Part shown: positions 1-8,669 of the stretch, piece after piece
Numbering within the stretch: position 1 is the stretch's first letter
How the letters are laid out: every line of letters starts with the position of its first letter
Source of the DNA: Sphingobacteriales bacterium
GTDB taxonomy: Bacteria; Bacteroidota; Bacteroidia; Chitinophagales; JADIYW01
Assembly (NCBI GenBank): GCA_016719635.1
Contig: JADJYT010000001.1
Span: 434,001-498,000, forward strand
Direction of reading: 5' to 3'
Length of the DNA stretch: 64,000 bases
The notes under the pieces: model-generated
What the model was told of the DNA's origin: nothing
The model's database searches: none
The model's input: only the letters and a program-made list of their open reading frames with translations
Position numbers and translations under genes: made by a program

Positions 1-603
1 TTGCCAGTAAACCCTCCCAACGTCTTTGCCGGAAATGTCGTCTTTGGGCGAAGGAATTCCAAGGCAATGTGCCAGTAATTTCAGGGAAATATAGTTTTTG
101 TAGTCTCCGAATTTCCACAAATCCATGGTATCCAGCAATCCGGCTTCCCAGGGTTTCTTAGCCTGCAGGCTTTCAAAATAATCCGGCAATTTGAGATTAT
201 GAATCAGCATTCTTCTACAAATATAAGGTACGTCAAATTCTTTGATGTTATGACCGCAGCAAACCATACTTCTAAGGCTTGCTTGCTTTTTTAAGAAGAA
301 GGAGAAGTCTTTTAATAACTTAACTTCATCATCGCCGGCAAATGATCGGAGTTCAAATCCCTGAAACATGCCATCCTGTGCCAGCCAGCCAACTGAAATG
401 CAAATTATTTTTCCGAATTCCGCAAATATGCCGGCGTTATTAAAATAGAAATCTTCCGGTTCGTCATTTTCCCCTTTATGTCTGCCTTTCTTTTCTTCCC
501 ATAATTCCTGAACATAAGCATCCAGCTCGTGAAAAGATCTAACGCCCGGCACGGTTTCAATATCAATAAAAAGAATATCCTCCATTTTCATATTATCCAG
601 CAT
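1..603 (-). CDS. Predicted 3'-5' exonuclease, PolB-exonuclease-like (partial)
   Basis: The gene begins at an ATG at 603 and is open for 201 codons to the window edge, so its C-terminus is missing. Residues 14-17 read DIET, the DxE motif I of DEDD-type exonucleases, and residues 117-124 read GHNIKEFD, which fits motif II (N119, D124). Motif III, with the last catalytic Asp, should lie outside the window. The overall pattern fits the family described as predicted 3'-5' exonucleases related to the PolB exonuclease domain, which would remove nucleotides from DNA 3' ends using two metal ions. Methionines at residues 5 and 7 are alternative starts. It is divergent from the next gene. The family call is fairly sure; the cellular role is unknown. 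Confidence 0.75.
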   Translation of the reverse strand, partial: MLDNMKMEDILFIDIETVPGVRSFHELDAYVQELWEEKKGRHKGENDEPEDFYFNNAGIFAEFGKIICISVGWLAQDGMFQGFELRSFAGDDEVKLLKDFSFFLKKQASLRSMVCCGHNIKEFDVPYICRRMLIHNLKLPDYFESLQAKKPWEAGLLDTMDLWKFGDYKNYISLKLLAHCLGIPSPKDDISGKDVGRVYWQ

Positions 604-685
604 AACTCACAGTTTTTGTTTGTATTAGGTAAAAAATAATTCAGAATATTTATGCAAGATACATCAACTATTCAAAATTTAAACG

Positions 686-693
686 TAAATTTG
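686..693 (+). promoter_or_regulatory. Candidate Bacteroidota -7 box
   Basis: TAAATTTG matches TAnnTTTG and sits 22 bases before the ATG at 716. I see no good -33 TTTG partner, so support is weak. Confidence 0.3.
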
Positions 694-715
694 CAGGAAC
701 GTAAACAAAATTCTT

Positions 716-1675
716 ATGTCAGAAAATGAAAATGGCAGCTCAAACAGCAGGATACATGCTATCTACATTGTATTGATTGCCCTCTTAATTGGTGGTTTGG
801 TGTACACCAATGTAAAACTAAAAAAATCCAAAGAAACCATCGTCGTTACTGAAAAACAACGAGATGAAGTTGAAACCCTTAAAGCAGAACTCGACAAGAA
901 GTATGCAGAATCTTTACAGGAAATAGAAAGCTATCGTGCTGAAAATGCAGGATTAGACAGTCTGTTAACAGTAAAAGAACAGGAGTTAACCTCCAAAAAG
1001 GCTAAAATTGATGCATTGCTTGCCCAGATATCTGGATTAAAGTCAGATGATGCTTCTAAAAGCAAATTACTGGATGAGGCACAGGCATTGATGAGGCAAA
1101 TGGAAGATGATAAGATGCACCTCCAGACAACGATTGATTCACTGGTGACGGTGAATAAATTATTGTTCCAGGAACGTGACAGTATTTCCGGAGAGCTTTC
1201 TTCCACTCTTCAGAAAAAACAGGAAGTTGACGATGAAAACAAACGCATGAAAGACAGAATAGACAAGGCGTCTATTTTGAGCACTGCCAACATTCAGGCT
1301 ACACCTATCCGGATGACCAGAAAAGGAAAAGAAGATGAAGTGAGCAAAGCTAAGGATGCGGAAAAACTCAGAGTATGCTTTGATGTATTGCAAAATAAGA
1401 TAGCTCCGAGCGGCGAAACAAAGATTGAGGTGCGCATCATTTCACCGGATGGTTCCACTATCCAATTGCAGAATCTGGGAAGCGGTACATTTTCAGAAGC
1501 AACCACCGGAAATGATATTCCTTATACCTACTCAATCAGTCCGGATTATCAAAACGAAACTAAAACGGTATGTTCGTACTGGGCACAATCCTTCAAGTTT
1601 GCTTCCGGAAAATATTCTGTAGAAGTTTATGAAAAAGGCTTTTTAATTGGCCAGTCTTCATTTTCCATGAAATAA
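716..1675 (+). CDS. Membrane-anchored coiled-coil protein, unknown function
   Basis: This 319-residue protein has one membrane segment at about residues 13-31, then a long heptad-rich stretch (about 38-190) full of Glu, Lys, Leu and Asp that should form a coiled coil. The C-terminal third (about 215-319) looks like a compact beta-rich domain and ends SFSMK. This suggests an inner-membrane anchor holding a coiled coil and a globular domain in the periplasm. I do not recognise a catalytic motif. Proteins of this shape are common in Bacteroidota as conserved hypotheticals. It stands alone: a candidate promoter precedes it and a clear terminator follows it. Confidence 0.7.
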   Translation: MSENENGSSNSRIHAIYIVLIALLIGGLVYTNVKLKKSKETIVVTEKQRDEVETLKAELDKKYAESLQEIESYRAENAGLDSLLTVKEQELTSKKAKIDALLAQISGLKSDDASKSKLLDEAQALMRQMEDDKMHLQTTIDSLVTVNKLLFQERDSISGELSSTLQKKQEVDDENKRMKDRIDKASILSTANIQATPIRMTRKGKEDEVSKAKDAEKLRVCFDVLQNKIAPSGETKIEVRIISPDGSTIQLQNLGSGTFSEATTGNDIPYTYSISPDYQNETKTVCSYWAQSFKFASGKYSVEVYEKGFLIGQSSFSMK

Positions 1676-1697
1676 TTAGACTTTTTTAAAGATATTT

Positions 1698-1725
1698 AGG
1701 CAGCCTATCCGGGCTGCCTTTTTTT
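1698..1725 (+). terminator. Rho-independent terminator
   Basis: AGGCAGCC (1698-1705) pairs with GGCTGCCT (1712-1719) around a 6-base loop, followed by a run of seven T. It ends the coiled-coil gene. The ATG of the next gene follows at once at 1726. Confidence 0.85.
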
Positions 1726-2631
1726 ATGATAAGATCCAGTTTTTATAAAGGAATCGTTTTGGTTTTTTGCGGTGCCGTTTGTTTTTCTACGAAAGGAATA
1801 TTCGCTAAACTGGCCTTTACATTCGGTGTTGACGGGCTGGAAATCCTAATGCTCCGGATGCTGTTCGCATTGCCTTTGTATATATTAATCCTCATCAATG
1901 AATACCAGAAAGTGCCCGAAGCAATCGGAAAACAAAACTGGATATCCATCATCACGCTCGGGTTAATCGGTTATTATCTTGCCGCTTTATTTGATTTTAT
2001 GGGCTTACAATATGTGAGCGCATCACTGGAAAGAAATATCATCTTTACCTACCCTACCTTTGTGCTCATCATGTCCAGAATATTTTTCAAACGTAAGATT
2101 TCCACCCTACAGATTACAGCCGTCTTGATTTGCTATATAGGCATCCTCATCGCATTTTATTCTGATAAATCCTCTTATGTCAGCTCCGATCTGACCAAAG
2201 GAACCATTTTCGTTCTGCTGAGCTCCCTGACGTATGCCCTGTATCTGGTCAGAAGCGACCTATTGATAAGAAATATCGGCACGGTGCGGTTCACCTGTAT
2301 CTCCATGATAGTTTCCTGTATAGCCGTCCTGACACATTATGTGATTGTCCATGGTTTCGCCATCTTCTCTTTTCCTTACCAGGTTTATCTTTTGGGAATT
2401 GGTGTGGCCATCATCGGTACGGTCTTGCCATCCTTTCTGATGACAAAAGGGATTGCCCTGATTGGTTCATCCAATATGGCAATCATTGCGAGTATCGGCC
2501 CAATTGCAACGATTGTCTTCTCCTACTATATCCTGCATGAATCATTCTCCTTCATGCATTTTCTTGGAACACTCTTGGTCTTGACAGGTGTTTTACTCAT
2601 CAGTATTCGCGGCAGCAAAAACAACATCTAA
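1726..2631 (+). CDS. EamA/DMT superfamily transporter
   Basis: The 301-residue protein is almost entirely hydrophobic, with about ten predicted membrane segments in two similar halves, as in EamA (drug/metabolite transporter, RhaT-like) permeases. The N-terminal half has the family pattern CFSTKGIFAKLAF, and the C-terminal half has IIGTVLPSFLMTKGIALIG followed by IGPIATIVF. The substrate cannot be told from sequence. The start at 1726 directly abuts the T-run of the preceding terminator; the next in-frame Met is inside the second membrane segment, so 1726 is the likely start but leaves almost no untranslated leader. Confidence 0.85.
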   Translation: MIRSSFYKGIVLVFCGAVCFSTKGIFAKLAFTFGVDGLEILMLRMLFALPLYILILINEYQKVPEAIGKQNWISIITLGLIGYYLAALFDFMGLQYVSASLERNIIFTYPTFVLIMSRIFFKRKISTLQITAVLICYIGILIAFYSDKSSYVSSDLTKGTIFVLLSSLTYALYLVRSDLLIRNIGTVRFTCISMIVSCIAVLTHYVIVHGFAIFSFPYQVYLLGIGVAIIGTVLPSFLMTKGIALIGSSNMAIIASIGPIATIVFSYYILHESFSFMHFLGTLLVLTGVLLISIRGSKNNI

Positions 2632-2637
2632 CAATTG

Positions 2638-2670
2638 TAAGAATAATTCTTATTTTCAAACGAGCGTTTG
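2638..2670. promoter_or_regulatory. Two palindromes in front of the SDR gene
   Basis: TAAGAATAATTCTTA (2638-2652) is a perfect palindrome around a central A. CAAACGAGCGTTTG (2657-2670) is a second inverted repeat, with 6-base arms and a 2-base centre. The second has the size and symmetry of a TetR-family operator and lies just before a candidate promoter. No regulator gene is adjacent, so its owner is unknown. Confidence 0.4.
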
Positions 2671-2685
2671 GTAAGAGTTTTTCTT

Positions 2686-2693
2686 TATTTTTG
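2686..2693 (+). promoter_or_regulatory. Candidate Bacteroidota -7 box for the SDR gene
   Basis: TATTTTTG matches TAnnTTTG and lies 19 bases before the ATG at 2713. A TTTG at 2667-2670 is only 15 bases upstream, shorter than the usual 19-21. It overlaps the palindrome, so a bound repressor would cover the promoter. Confidence 0.4.
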
Positions 2694-2712
2694 TTGAAAT
2701 TAAACTATAAGA

Positions 2713-3483
2713 ATGTTTCAGACAGATTTATTTAAAGACAAAATTGTACTGGTAACGGGAGGCGGCAGCGGCATCGGCTATACCATCGCAAAACAGTATC
2801 TGCAGTCAGGCGCTATCGTCTACATTGCATCGAGAAACGTAGAAAAGATTGAAAAAGCGATAGAACAATTAAATGCGTTTGGTGATGTTCGCAGTGCGAT
2901 TGCCGATATCAGGGAACCGGAACAAATACAGGCACTGGCGGATAAAATAAAAACCGATGCCGGAAGGCTGGATATCCTGATAAATAATGCCGGCGGGCAA
3001 TTTCCGGCAGCGGCGGAAAATATTTCTTTCAACGGATTCCGTGCGGTGGTTACCAATAACCTGATAGGTACTTTTTATGTGACACAGATTATGGCAAAGA
3101 CTTTTTTCATTCCACAGAATGAAGGGAATATCGTCAATATCATCGCGAATATCTACAGAGGATTTCCGGGCATGGCGCATACGGGTGCAGCACGGGCAGG
3201 TGTAGACAATCTCACAAAAACCTTGTCCATAGAATGGGTTCGCTATAATATTCGTGTAAATGCCGTAGCACCGGGTATTATCCTTTCCTCCGGACTGGAT
3301 ACCTATCCACCAGCCATTCTAAAAGGCATTACAGACGGCATTCCCAACAAGCGCATGGGTACCATGGAAGAAGTGGGATGGCCCGTTCTCTTCCTATCCT
3401 CGCCGATGGCTTCCTATATCACCGGCGAAACATTGTACGTAGACGGCGGGAACCGGCTTTGGGGCGACCAATGGAAGATGTGA
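2713..3483 (+). CDS. SDR oxidoreductase, PECR/dienoyl-CoA reductase-like
   Basis: This 256-residue short-chain dehydrogenase has the Rossmann motif TGGGSGIG at about residues 16-23, the NNAG motif, and a C-terminal GETLYVDGGNRLWG. The active-site region reads HTGAARAGVDNLTK instead of a canonical YxxxK, which resembles peroxisomal trans-2-enoyl-CoA reductase (PECR) and 2,4-dienoyl-CoA reductase. It probably reduces an enoyl- or dienoyl-CoA with NADPH in fatty acid metabolism; the substrate is inferred, not shown. The catalytic tyrosine is not obvious (human PECR has Tyr where this has Asp in GVDNLTK). Upstream palindromes suggest local control. Confidence 0.8.
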   Translation: MFQTDLFKDKIVLVTGGGSGIGYTIAKQYLQSGAIVYIASRNVEKIEKAIEQLNAFGDVRSAIADIREPEQIQALADKIKTDAGRLDILINNAGGQFPAAAENISFNGFRAVVTNNLIGTFYVTQIMAKTFFIPQNEGNIVNIIANIYRGFPGMAHTGAARAGVDNLTKTLSIEWVRYNIRVNAVAPGIILSSGLDTYPPAILKGITDGIPNKRMGTMEEVGWPVLFLSSPMASYITGETLYVDGGNRLWGDQWKM

Positions 3484-3490
3484 AAGCCCA

Positions 3491-3530
3491 CGTTAACGGG
3501 TGACACTTTAGAATAAAGGCCTCGTTAACG
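3491..3530. promoter_or_regulatory. Twin CGTTAACG palindromes
   Basis: The 8-base palindrome CGTTAACG occurs at 3491-3498 and 3523-3530, 32 bases apart, about three helical turns. Both lie between the SDR stop and the MATE start at 3568. Two same-face copies upstream of an efflux gene suit a dimer-pair operator, but this is inference. Confidence 0.35.
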
Positions 3531-3567
3531 AAAAAATTACTTATTTTTCCAATATCCGTTAGTTTTA

Positions 3568-4959
3568 ATGATTACTTACGGCAACCACTTATTTTATCAG
3601 ATCAGCGTGCAGATAAAAGGAACATACCGCGAAATATGGCAGATTGCCTTTCCCATCATTTTGGGCAGCCTAGCCAACAGTATCAACCAGCTGATTGATA
3701 CGGCTTTTCTCGGCCATTACAGTAAAATATCGCTGGATGCCGTAACACTAACCGGTATATTTTTCTTTAACATCACCTTTATTGCAGGCGGTTTTGCCAG
3801 AGGCGCCCAGGTAATGATTGCACGGCACAACGGTGAAATGCATTATAACAAAATAGGAATTGCATTTGATCACCTGCTGGCATTTTCCGCAATACTTTCA
3901 GTTATCACCCTAATCTTTTTTGCTTTTGCATCGCCGGCAATCGTTACTATCTCCGTAAAATCAACAGCAATACAAGAGGAGGCGTTAACCTATCTAAAAT
4001 ACATGAATATCGGCGTACCGGCTGTTGTATTCGGATTTTGCTTTAATGCCTTTTATTCCGGCATAGGAAAAACGAAAATTATAACATATGCCACCTTGCT
4101 GATGGGTATCACCAATATCATTTTAGATTACATACTCATTTTTGGGAAACTGGGATTTCCGGCATTGGGTATTAAAGGTGCTGCCATTGCAACCACTATT
4201 GCCAATATCGTTTTATTCTTAGTCTACCTGGTATATTTTATCCGGCAGCAACACACTAAAACATATGATGCCTTTCGCTTTAAGGTGTTGAAGTGGCTGC
4301 AATTCCGGAAAATGATAGATTTGTCCACTCCCATTGTACTGCAAAATTTAATCGGTATCACTTCCTGGCAATACTTTTTTTTGTGTGTGGAAAAATTAGG
4401 GGAACATGAATTAGCCGTTTCAGGCATTCTTAAAAGCCTGTTTGTATTCCTGGGTATTCCCGTCTGGAGCCTGGGCAGTGCCAGCAATACGATTATCAGC
4501 AATATCATCGGTCAGCGCAAACTGGAAGATGTCATTCCGGCTCTCAAAAAGGTAATTCTTGTCACTGTCGGAATCTCCATGTCGCTCAACCTGATAATTC
4601 TTCTATTTCCCCGGCCGATTTTATCCTTATTTACCAATGATTTGCAGCTGATACAGGACTGCATCCCTCCGTTTTATACATTGATGATTGCCTTGCTGTT
4701 CTTTTCGTCCGGGATGATCATGAATCAGGGAATTATCGGAACGGGTGCCACCAAGATACCCGCTATGGTCGAACTTTTCTGTTGCTTTTCGTATATTGGA
4801 TACTGTTATTATTTTATACAGTTAAAAAAGAGCCCATTGTATATTGCATGGGGCTGCGAGGTGGTATATTGGTTTTCATTGCTTACTTTTACTACAGTCT
4901 ATTGGGGAAGTGGGATATGGAAAAGATTTGTCAGGCATATAGATACAATTACGGCGTGA
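3568..4959 (+). CDS. MATE family efflux transporter
   Basis: The 463-residue protein has about twelve membrane segments in two related halves, the MATE (multidrug and toxic compound extrusion) layout and length. The first segment reads WQIAFPIILGSLANSINQLI followed by DTAFLGHYS, the usual MATE signature, and the second half repeats it from about residue 250. It should export cationic or other small molecules in exchange for Na+ or H+; the substrate is unknown. The start may lie slightly downstream, as the first 20 residues are less typical. One base separates its stop from the methyltransferase start, so the two are probably cotranscribed. Confidence 0.88.
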   Translation: MITYGNHLFYQISVQIKGTYREIWQIAFPIILGSLANSINQLIDTAFLGHYSKISLDAVTLTGIFFFNITFIAGGFARGAQVMIARHNGEMHYNKIGIAFDHLLAFSAILSVITLIFFAFASPAIVTISVKSTAIQEEALTYLKYMNIGVPAVVFGFCFNAFYSGIGKTKIITYATLLMGITNIILDYILIFGKLGFPALGIKGAAIATTIANIVLFLVYLVYFIRQQHTKTYDAFRFKVLKWLQFRKMIDLSTPIVLQNLIGITSWQYFFLCVEKLGEHELAVSGILKSLFVFLGIPVWSLGSASNTIISNIIGQRKLEDVIPALKKVILVTVGISMSLNLIILLFPRPILSLFTNDLQLIQDCIPPFYTLMIALLFFSSGMIMNQGIIGTGATKIPAMVELFCCFSYIGYCYYFIQLKKSPLYIAWGCEVVYWFSLLTFTTVYWGSGIWKRFVRHIDTITA

Positions 4960-4960
4960 T

Positions 4961-5701
4961 ATGACAACAGATAAAATAGAATGGTTTGAGCTTTGGTTTG
5001 ATTCTCCGTTTTACCATATCTTATATAAAAACCGGAATCAGGAAGAGGCCCATCATTTTATTGATGCGGTCTTAAAACACCTGAATATAGAATATGGCAG
5101 TATTTTAGATCTGGCCTGCGGCAAGGGAAGGCATGCCTATTACCTGGCACAGAAAGGATTTGACGTGGTTGGATTGGATTTATCCAAAGAAAGCATCCGG
5201 TATGCCAATACCATGTACCAGTTGGATAATCTGGAGTTTTATGTACACGACATGCGGCTGCCATTCCGGATAAATTATTTCGATTACATCTTCAATTTTT
5301 TCACCAGTCTGGGTTATTTCAATGACCTGAAAGAAAATGAAATGGTATTTGAAAGCATGCATTCCGGATTAAAGGACAACGGCCATATCCTGATTGATTT
5401 TATGAATACAGAAAAAATCATTAAAAACCTGGTTTTAAGAGAAAATAAACAGATAGACGGATATCATTTTTATATTCGCAGAGATATGGTAAACGGGAAG
5501 ATAATCAAGCATATTCAGATTGAAAAAGAAGAAAAGATGTGGATGTACAGGGAAGAAGTCCAGGCATTGATGCAGCATCATTTTCATACCTTTTTAAACA
5601 ATACCGGTTTTACATTAGTCCGGGAATTCGGGGATTATCATTTAAACCCGTTTAACCCGAAAACATCGGACAGATATATTTTGTTAGCAAAGAAAAATTA
5701 G
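4961..5701 (+). CDS. Class I SAM-dependent methyltransferase
   Basis: The 246-residue protein carries the SAM-binding motif I ILDLACGKGRHAYYLA at about residues 46-61 and the acidic end of strand 2, VVGLDLS. A motif IV region follows, FDYIFNFFTSLGYF. This is the class I methyltransferase fold (methyltransf_25/11 type). The C-terminal half is a mixed lid that does not identify the substrate. It starts one base after the MATE gene and is followed three bases later by an SDR, which suggests a small transcription unit. Confidence 0.82.
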   Translation: MTTDKIEWFELWFDSPFYHILYKNRNQEEAHHFIDAVLKHLNIEYGSILDLACGKGRHAYYLAQKGFDVVGLDLSKESIRYANTMYQLDNLEFYVHDMRLPFRINYFDYIFNFFTSLGYFNDLKENEMVFESMHSGLKDNGHILIDFMNTEKIIKNLVLRENKQIDGYHFYIRRDMVNGKIIKHIQIEKEEKMWMYREEVQALMQHHFHTFLNNTGFTLVREFGDYHLNPFNPKTSDRYILLAKKN

Positions 5702-5704
5702 GAT

Positions 5705-6352
5705 ATGAGTAAATTGATTGTGATAATCGGAGCCGGTCCCGGAATCGCCCAGGGTGTTGCAGAAAAATTTGGAATGAACGGATTTTCCGTCGCATTGATT
5801 TCCAGGAGAAAAGAGAAATTAGAAAAACTGACGGCTGAACTTAAGCAAAAAGGTATAGACGCCCATGCATTTGTGGGGGATGCCGGTGACGCTGAATCCA
5901 TGAAAGATGCGTTCAACCAGATATGGGAAAAGTGGAATGATGTTGACGTGGTACATTATAACGCCGCAAAAATAAAAATGGTGAATATCGCCAACGAAAC
6001 AGCCGATGGGCTGACACGCGATTTCAAGGTCAATGCGGCGGGCGTCCTGACCATGCTGAATCTTGTGTTATCAGACATGGAGAAGAAAGGAGAAGGCACC
6101 ATTCTACTTACTGGCGGTGGATTCGCCTTGCAGCCTGATCCGCAGTATGGCTCTTTGGCAATAGGAAAAGCGGCGATAAGGAATATGGCCAACTCCCTGC
6201 ATACTGCATTAAAACCCAAAAATATTTTTGTAGGTACCGTGACCGTATGCGGATTTGTAAAACCGGATGCCGAAATACACAATCCAGCTAATATAGCCGA
6301 TCAATTCTGGAAACTATACACCGACAGGAATGAATTTGAAATTCAGTTATAA
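5705..6352 (+). CDS. Atypical short-chain dehydrogenase (SDR)
   Basis: This 215-residue protein opens with a Rossmann strand and the glycine motif GAGPGIAQGVAEKFG, a variant of TGxxxGIG, followed by SRRKEKL at the end of strand 2. The usual NNAG is HYNAAK, and the YxxxK motif is not canonical: the Lys in GSLAIGKAAIRN is kept but the position four before it is Leu. It is shorter than typical SDRs (about 250). It probably binds NAD(P) but may have changed chemistry. It follows the methyltransferase by three bases. Confidence 0.75.
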   Translation: MSKLIVIIGAGPGIAQGVAEKFGMNGFSVALISRRKEKLEKLTAELKQKGIDAHAFVGDAGDAESMKDAFNQIWEKWNDVDVVHYNAAKIKMVNIANETADGLTRDFKVNAAGVLTMLNLVLSDMEKKGEGTILLTGGGFALQPDPQYGSLAIGKAAIRNMANSLHTALKPKNIFVGTVTVCGFVKPDAEIHNPANIADQFWKLYTDRNEFEIQL

Positions 6353-6418
6353 TGAAAACCGGGCGTATGACTTGACAACCAGGAATAAAAGGCATATCTT
6401 ACTATCAAAACAAGAACC

Positions 6419-7558
6419 ATGAAAACACATATTATTTTATTAGTTGCATGCTCAGCGTCACTTCTGCTGCTTCAAAACTGTAACACTAAAAATACATCGT
6501 CAGGCTCCGAAAAAAGTGCCGGAATTGCTGAAAACAGCACCGCAACCGTTAGTGCTGATGATATAGAATTTGAATGGATACAGGATCCGGCAGAAAAAGC
6601 ATTTGAAGTGCAGCTTCCCAGAGGCTGGAAAAACGACGCCTATATCTACAGAGTGTATGATTTGACACGCAATGTTGCTACATCCCTGTCACCTGATGGA
6701 AATACTGCATTGTTTATCGGAGACCCGAAAATGCCTGCTTATTCAATTCCGAACGATCTGTCTAATCAGTATGGCAGCATAGCCAATCAAAACCCATTAT
6801 TCAGATACGAAGAATACAAAAAGGCAGATGAGTATCTGGAAAATTATGTTAAAAACAAATTTGGCAAACTTACCAATTTTAATATTACCCAAAAATCGAC
6901 TTGCCCTGAATACATAAAACTGATTGAAGACCAGTTTCAGGAAAATGGCATGAAAGCAGATGAAATTACCACTTCGAGGATATTTTTTGACTATGATATG
7001 AACGGAAAAAAAGTACATGCACTTTTAAATTGTACCGTTACGCTCTTTAATACAATCTGGATGCCCGGTGTAAATGGGATTTCCACCACAGGCAATCCTG
7101 CCTCGTTTAACGAAATGGTTTTTAAAATTGTATCTACCGTAAAACATAATCCGGATTGGCTGGCAAACGAAGAACGCATGCGTCAGCAGCGATTGGCAAA
7201 AATGCAGGCAGATCATCAGCGAAATATGGCAGAAATACATGCTTCAGGCCAACGACATCAATTAAGAATGCAAAACATGCAGGCTGCAAATGATGCACAT
7301 AACAACAGCTGGAAACAACAGCAGAATTCGATTGACAACAATCACGGTATGTTTTTGAATATGATAAAGGAAGAAAGTACCGTTGCAACACCAACCGGTC
7401 AAACTTTTCAGGTAGATAACAGCCATCAGAAATATTACATCAACAAATTGGATAACAGCTACATAGGAACCGATCAGCACACTACCAAGGATGATTTACG
7501 AAAATTGAATCCGAATATAGATCCGGATAACTATGAAGAAGCGCAAATAATAAGATAA
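6419..7558 (+). CDS. Putative lipoprotein of unknown function
   Basis: The 379-residue protein starts with a signal peptide and a lipobox LLLLQNC, so it is likely a lipoprotein anchored through Cys at about residue 21. A globular part follows (about 50-250). Residues about 255-310 are rich in Met, Gln, His, Asn and Arg with heptad-like spacing, suggesting a helical or coiled stretch. The last 70 residues read like a short folded tail. I do not recognise the family. It is followed five bases later by a DUF3089 hydrolase. Confidence 0.65.
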   Translation: MKTHIILLVACSASLLLLQNCNTKNTSSGSEKSAGIAENSTATVSADDIEFEWIQDPAEKAFEVQLPRGWKNDAYIYRVYDLTRNVATSLSPDGNTALFIGDPKMPAYSIPNDLSNQYGSIANQNPLFRYEEYKKADEYLENYVKNKFGKLTNFNITQKSTCPEYIKLIEDQFQENGMKADEITTSRIFFDYDMNGKKVHALLNCTVTLFNTIWMPGVNGISTTGNPASFNEMVFKIVSTVKHNPDWLANEERMRQQRLAKMQADHQRNMAEIHASGQRHQLRMQNMQAANDAHNNSWKQQQNSIDNNHGMFLNMIKEESTVATPTGQTFQVDNSHQKYYINKLDNSYIGTDQHTTKDDLRKLNPNIDPDNYEEAQIIR

Positions 7559-7563
7559 TAGAA

Positions 7564-8550
7564 ATGAAAAAAACCTTACTGCTATCTGCTGTCACAATTA
7601 CTATATCATCTTTTTCAAAACCCCTTCCTTTATTTATTGCGACAGATCAGCCAAAAGCGCCAAATTATTCGGATGCAAACTATTGGAGTGCACTGCCTTT
7701 TCGAAAGGACGCAGCAGACCTCACACCCGGAATAGAAAGCTGGATAAATGATTCTCTGAAAAATGTCGATGTATTTTATATCTATCCTACCTTGTATTCG
7801 AAAGGAAAGACCTGGAATGCGGATGTAAACAACAAGAAACTCAATAAAAGGCTTGATCGATTGCCGGTAAAATACCAGGCATCCGTTTTCAATCAGGTAG
7901 GACGCGTATATGCGCCGCGTTATCGTCAGGCTATTGTCAAATGTTTTTTTGACACATCCAGCAATTCAGAGAAAGCACTGGATTTTGCCTATCAGGATGT
8001 AATGAAAGCATTTGAATATTACCTGCAACACTTCAACAACGGACGTCCCATTATCATTGCATCGCATAGCCAGGGTACCACACATGGCAGGCGTTTGCTG
8101 AAAGACTTTTTCGACACACCGGAAATGAAAGCAAAACTGGTCTGTGCGTATGTGGTTGGATATGAAATCAATAAAGAAAGCTATGAAGTGCTCACTCCCT
8201 GTAAAGAGGCCGCAGAAACCAACTGTTATGTGACCTGGTCCACCTTTAAGGATGGATTTCTGTATAAAGACAAACTGCGTTATTTCGGCAATGTCTGTGT
8301 TAATCCCGTTTCGTGGAAAATGGATACGTTAACGGCTGTATCTCACGGAGGAATCTTATTGAATGTAAATCGCAAAAAATATTTCACCACGGAAACCCGC
8401 ATCTGTCAGCCGTCTTATTTATGGGCGAAAACGAACCTGACCTTTATGCGCAGAAAGAATGTATTACACCTCGTAGATTACAACCTCTTTTGGTGGGATA
8501 TCCGGAAAAATGCACAACAAAGGGTTGCAGAATATTTTAGAAAAAATTAA
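7564..8550 (+). CDS. DUF3089 family alpha/beta hydrolase-like protein
   Basis: The 328-residue protein has a hydrophobic N-terminus that may be a signal peptide. Features of DUF3089 are visible: FYIYPTLY near residue 60, AYQDVMKAFEYYLQ before the elbow, and the nucleophile elbow ASHSQGTTHGRRLL (about residue 160) with a probable catalytic Ser. A late HLVDYNLFWWDIRKN may include the His-bearing loop. The family is lipase-like, but its substrate is not known. The gene sits five bases after the lipoprotein and is probably cotranscribed with it. Confidence 0.8.
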   Translation: MKKTLLLSAVTITISSFSKPLPLFIATDQPKAPNYSDANYWSALPFRKDAADLTPGIESWINDSLKNVDVFYIYPTLYSKGKTWNADVNNKKLNKRLDRLPVKYQASVFNQVGRVYAPRYRQAIVKCFFDTSSNSEKALDFAYQDVMKAFEYYLQHFNNGRPIIIASHSQGTTHGRRLLKDFFDTPEMKAKLVCAYVVGYEINKESYEVLTPCKEAAETNCYVTWSTFKDGFLYKDKLRYFGNVCVNPVSWKMDTLTAVSHGGILLNVNRKKYFTTETRICQPSYLWAKTNLTFMRRKNVLHLVDYNLFWWDIRKNAQQRVAEYFRKN

Positions 8551-8669
8551 TCATAATATACCAGCAGATTCATAAGTAATAGCCAAATCTAATTGTTTAA
8601 AAAAAAAAGTGAAAAACAACTGATTTGTCAGAATAATTATTTATGTTTATAAGCACAAATAATTGTTTT

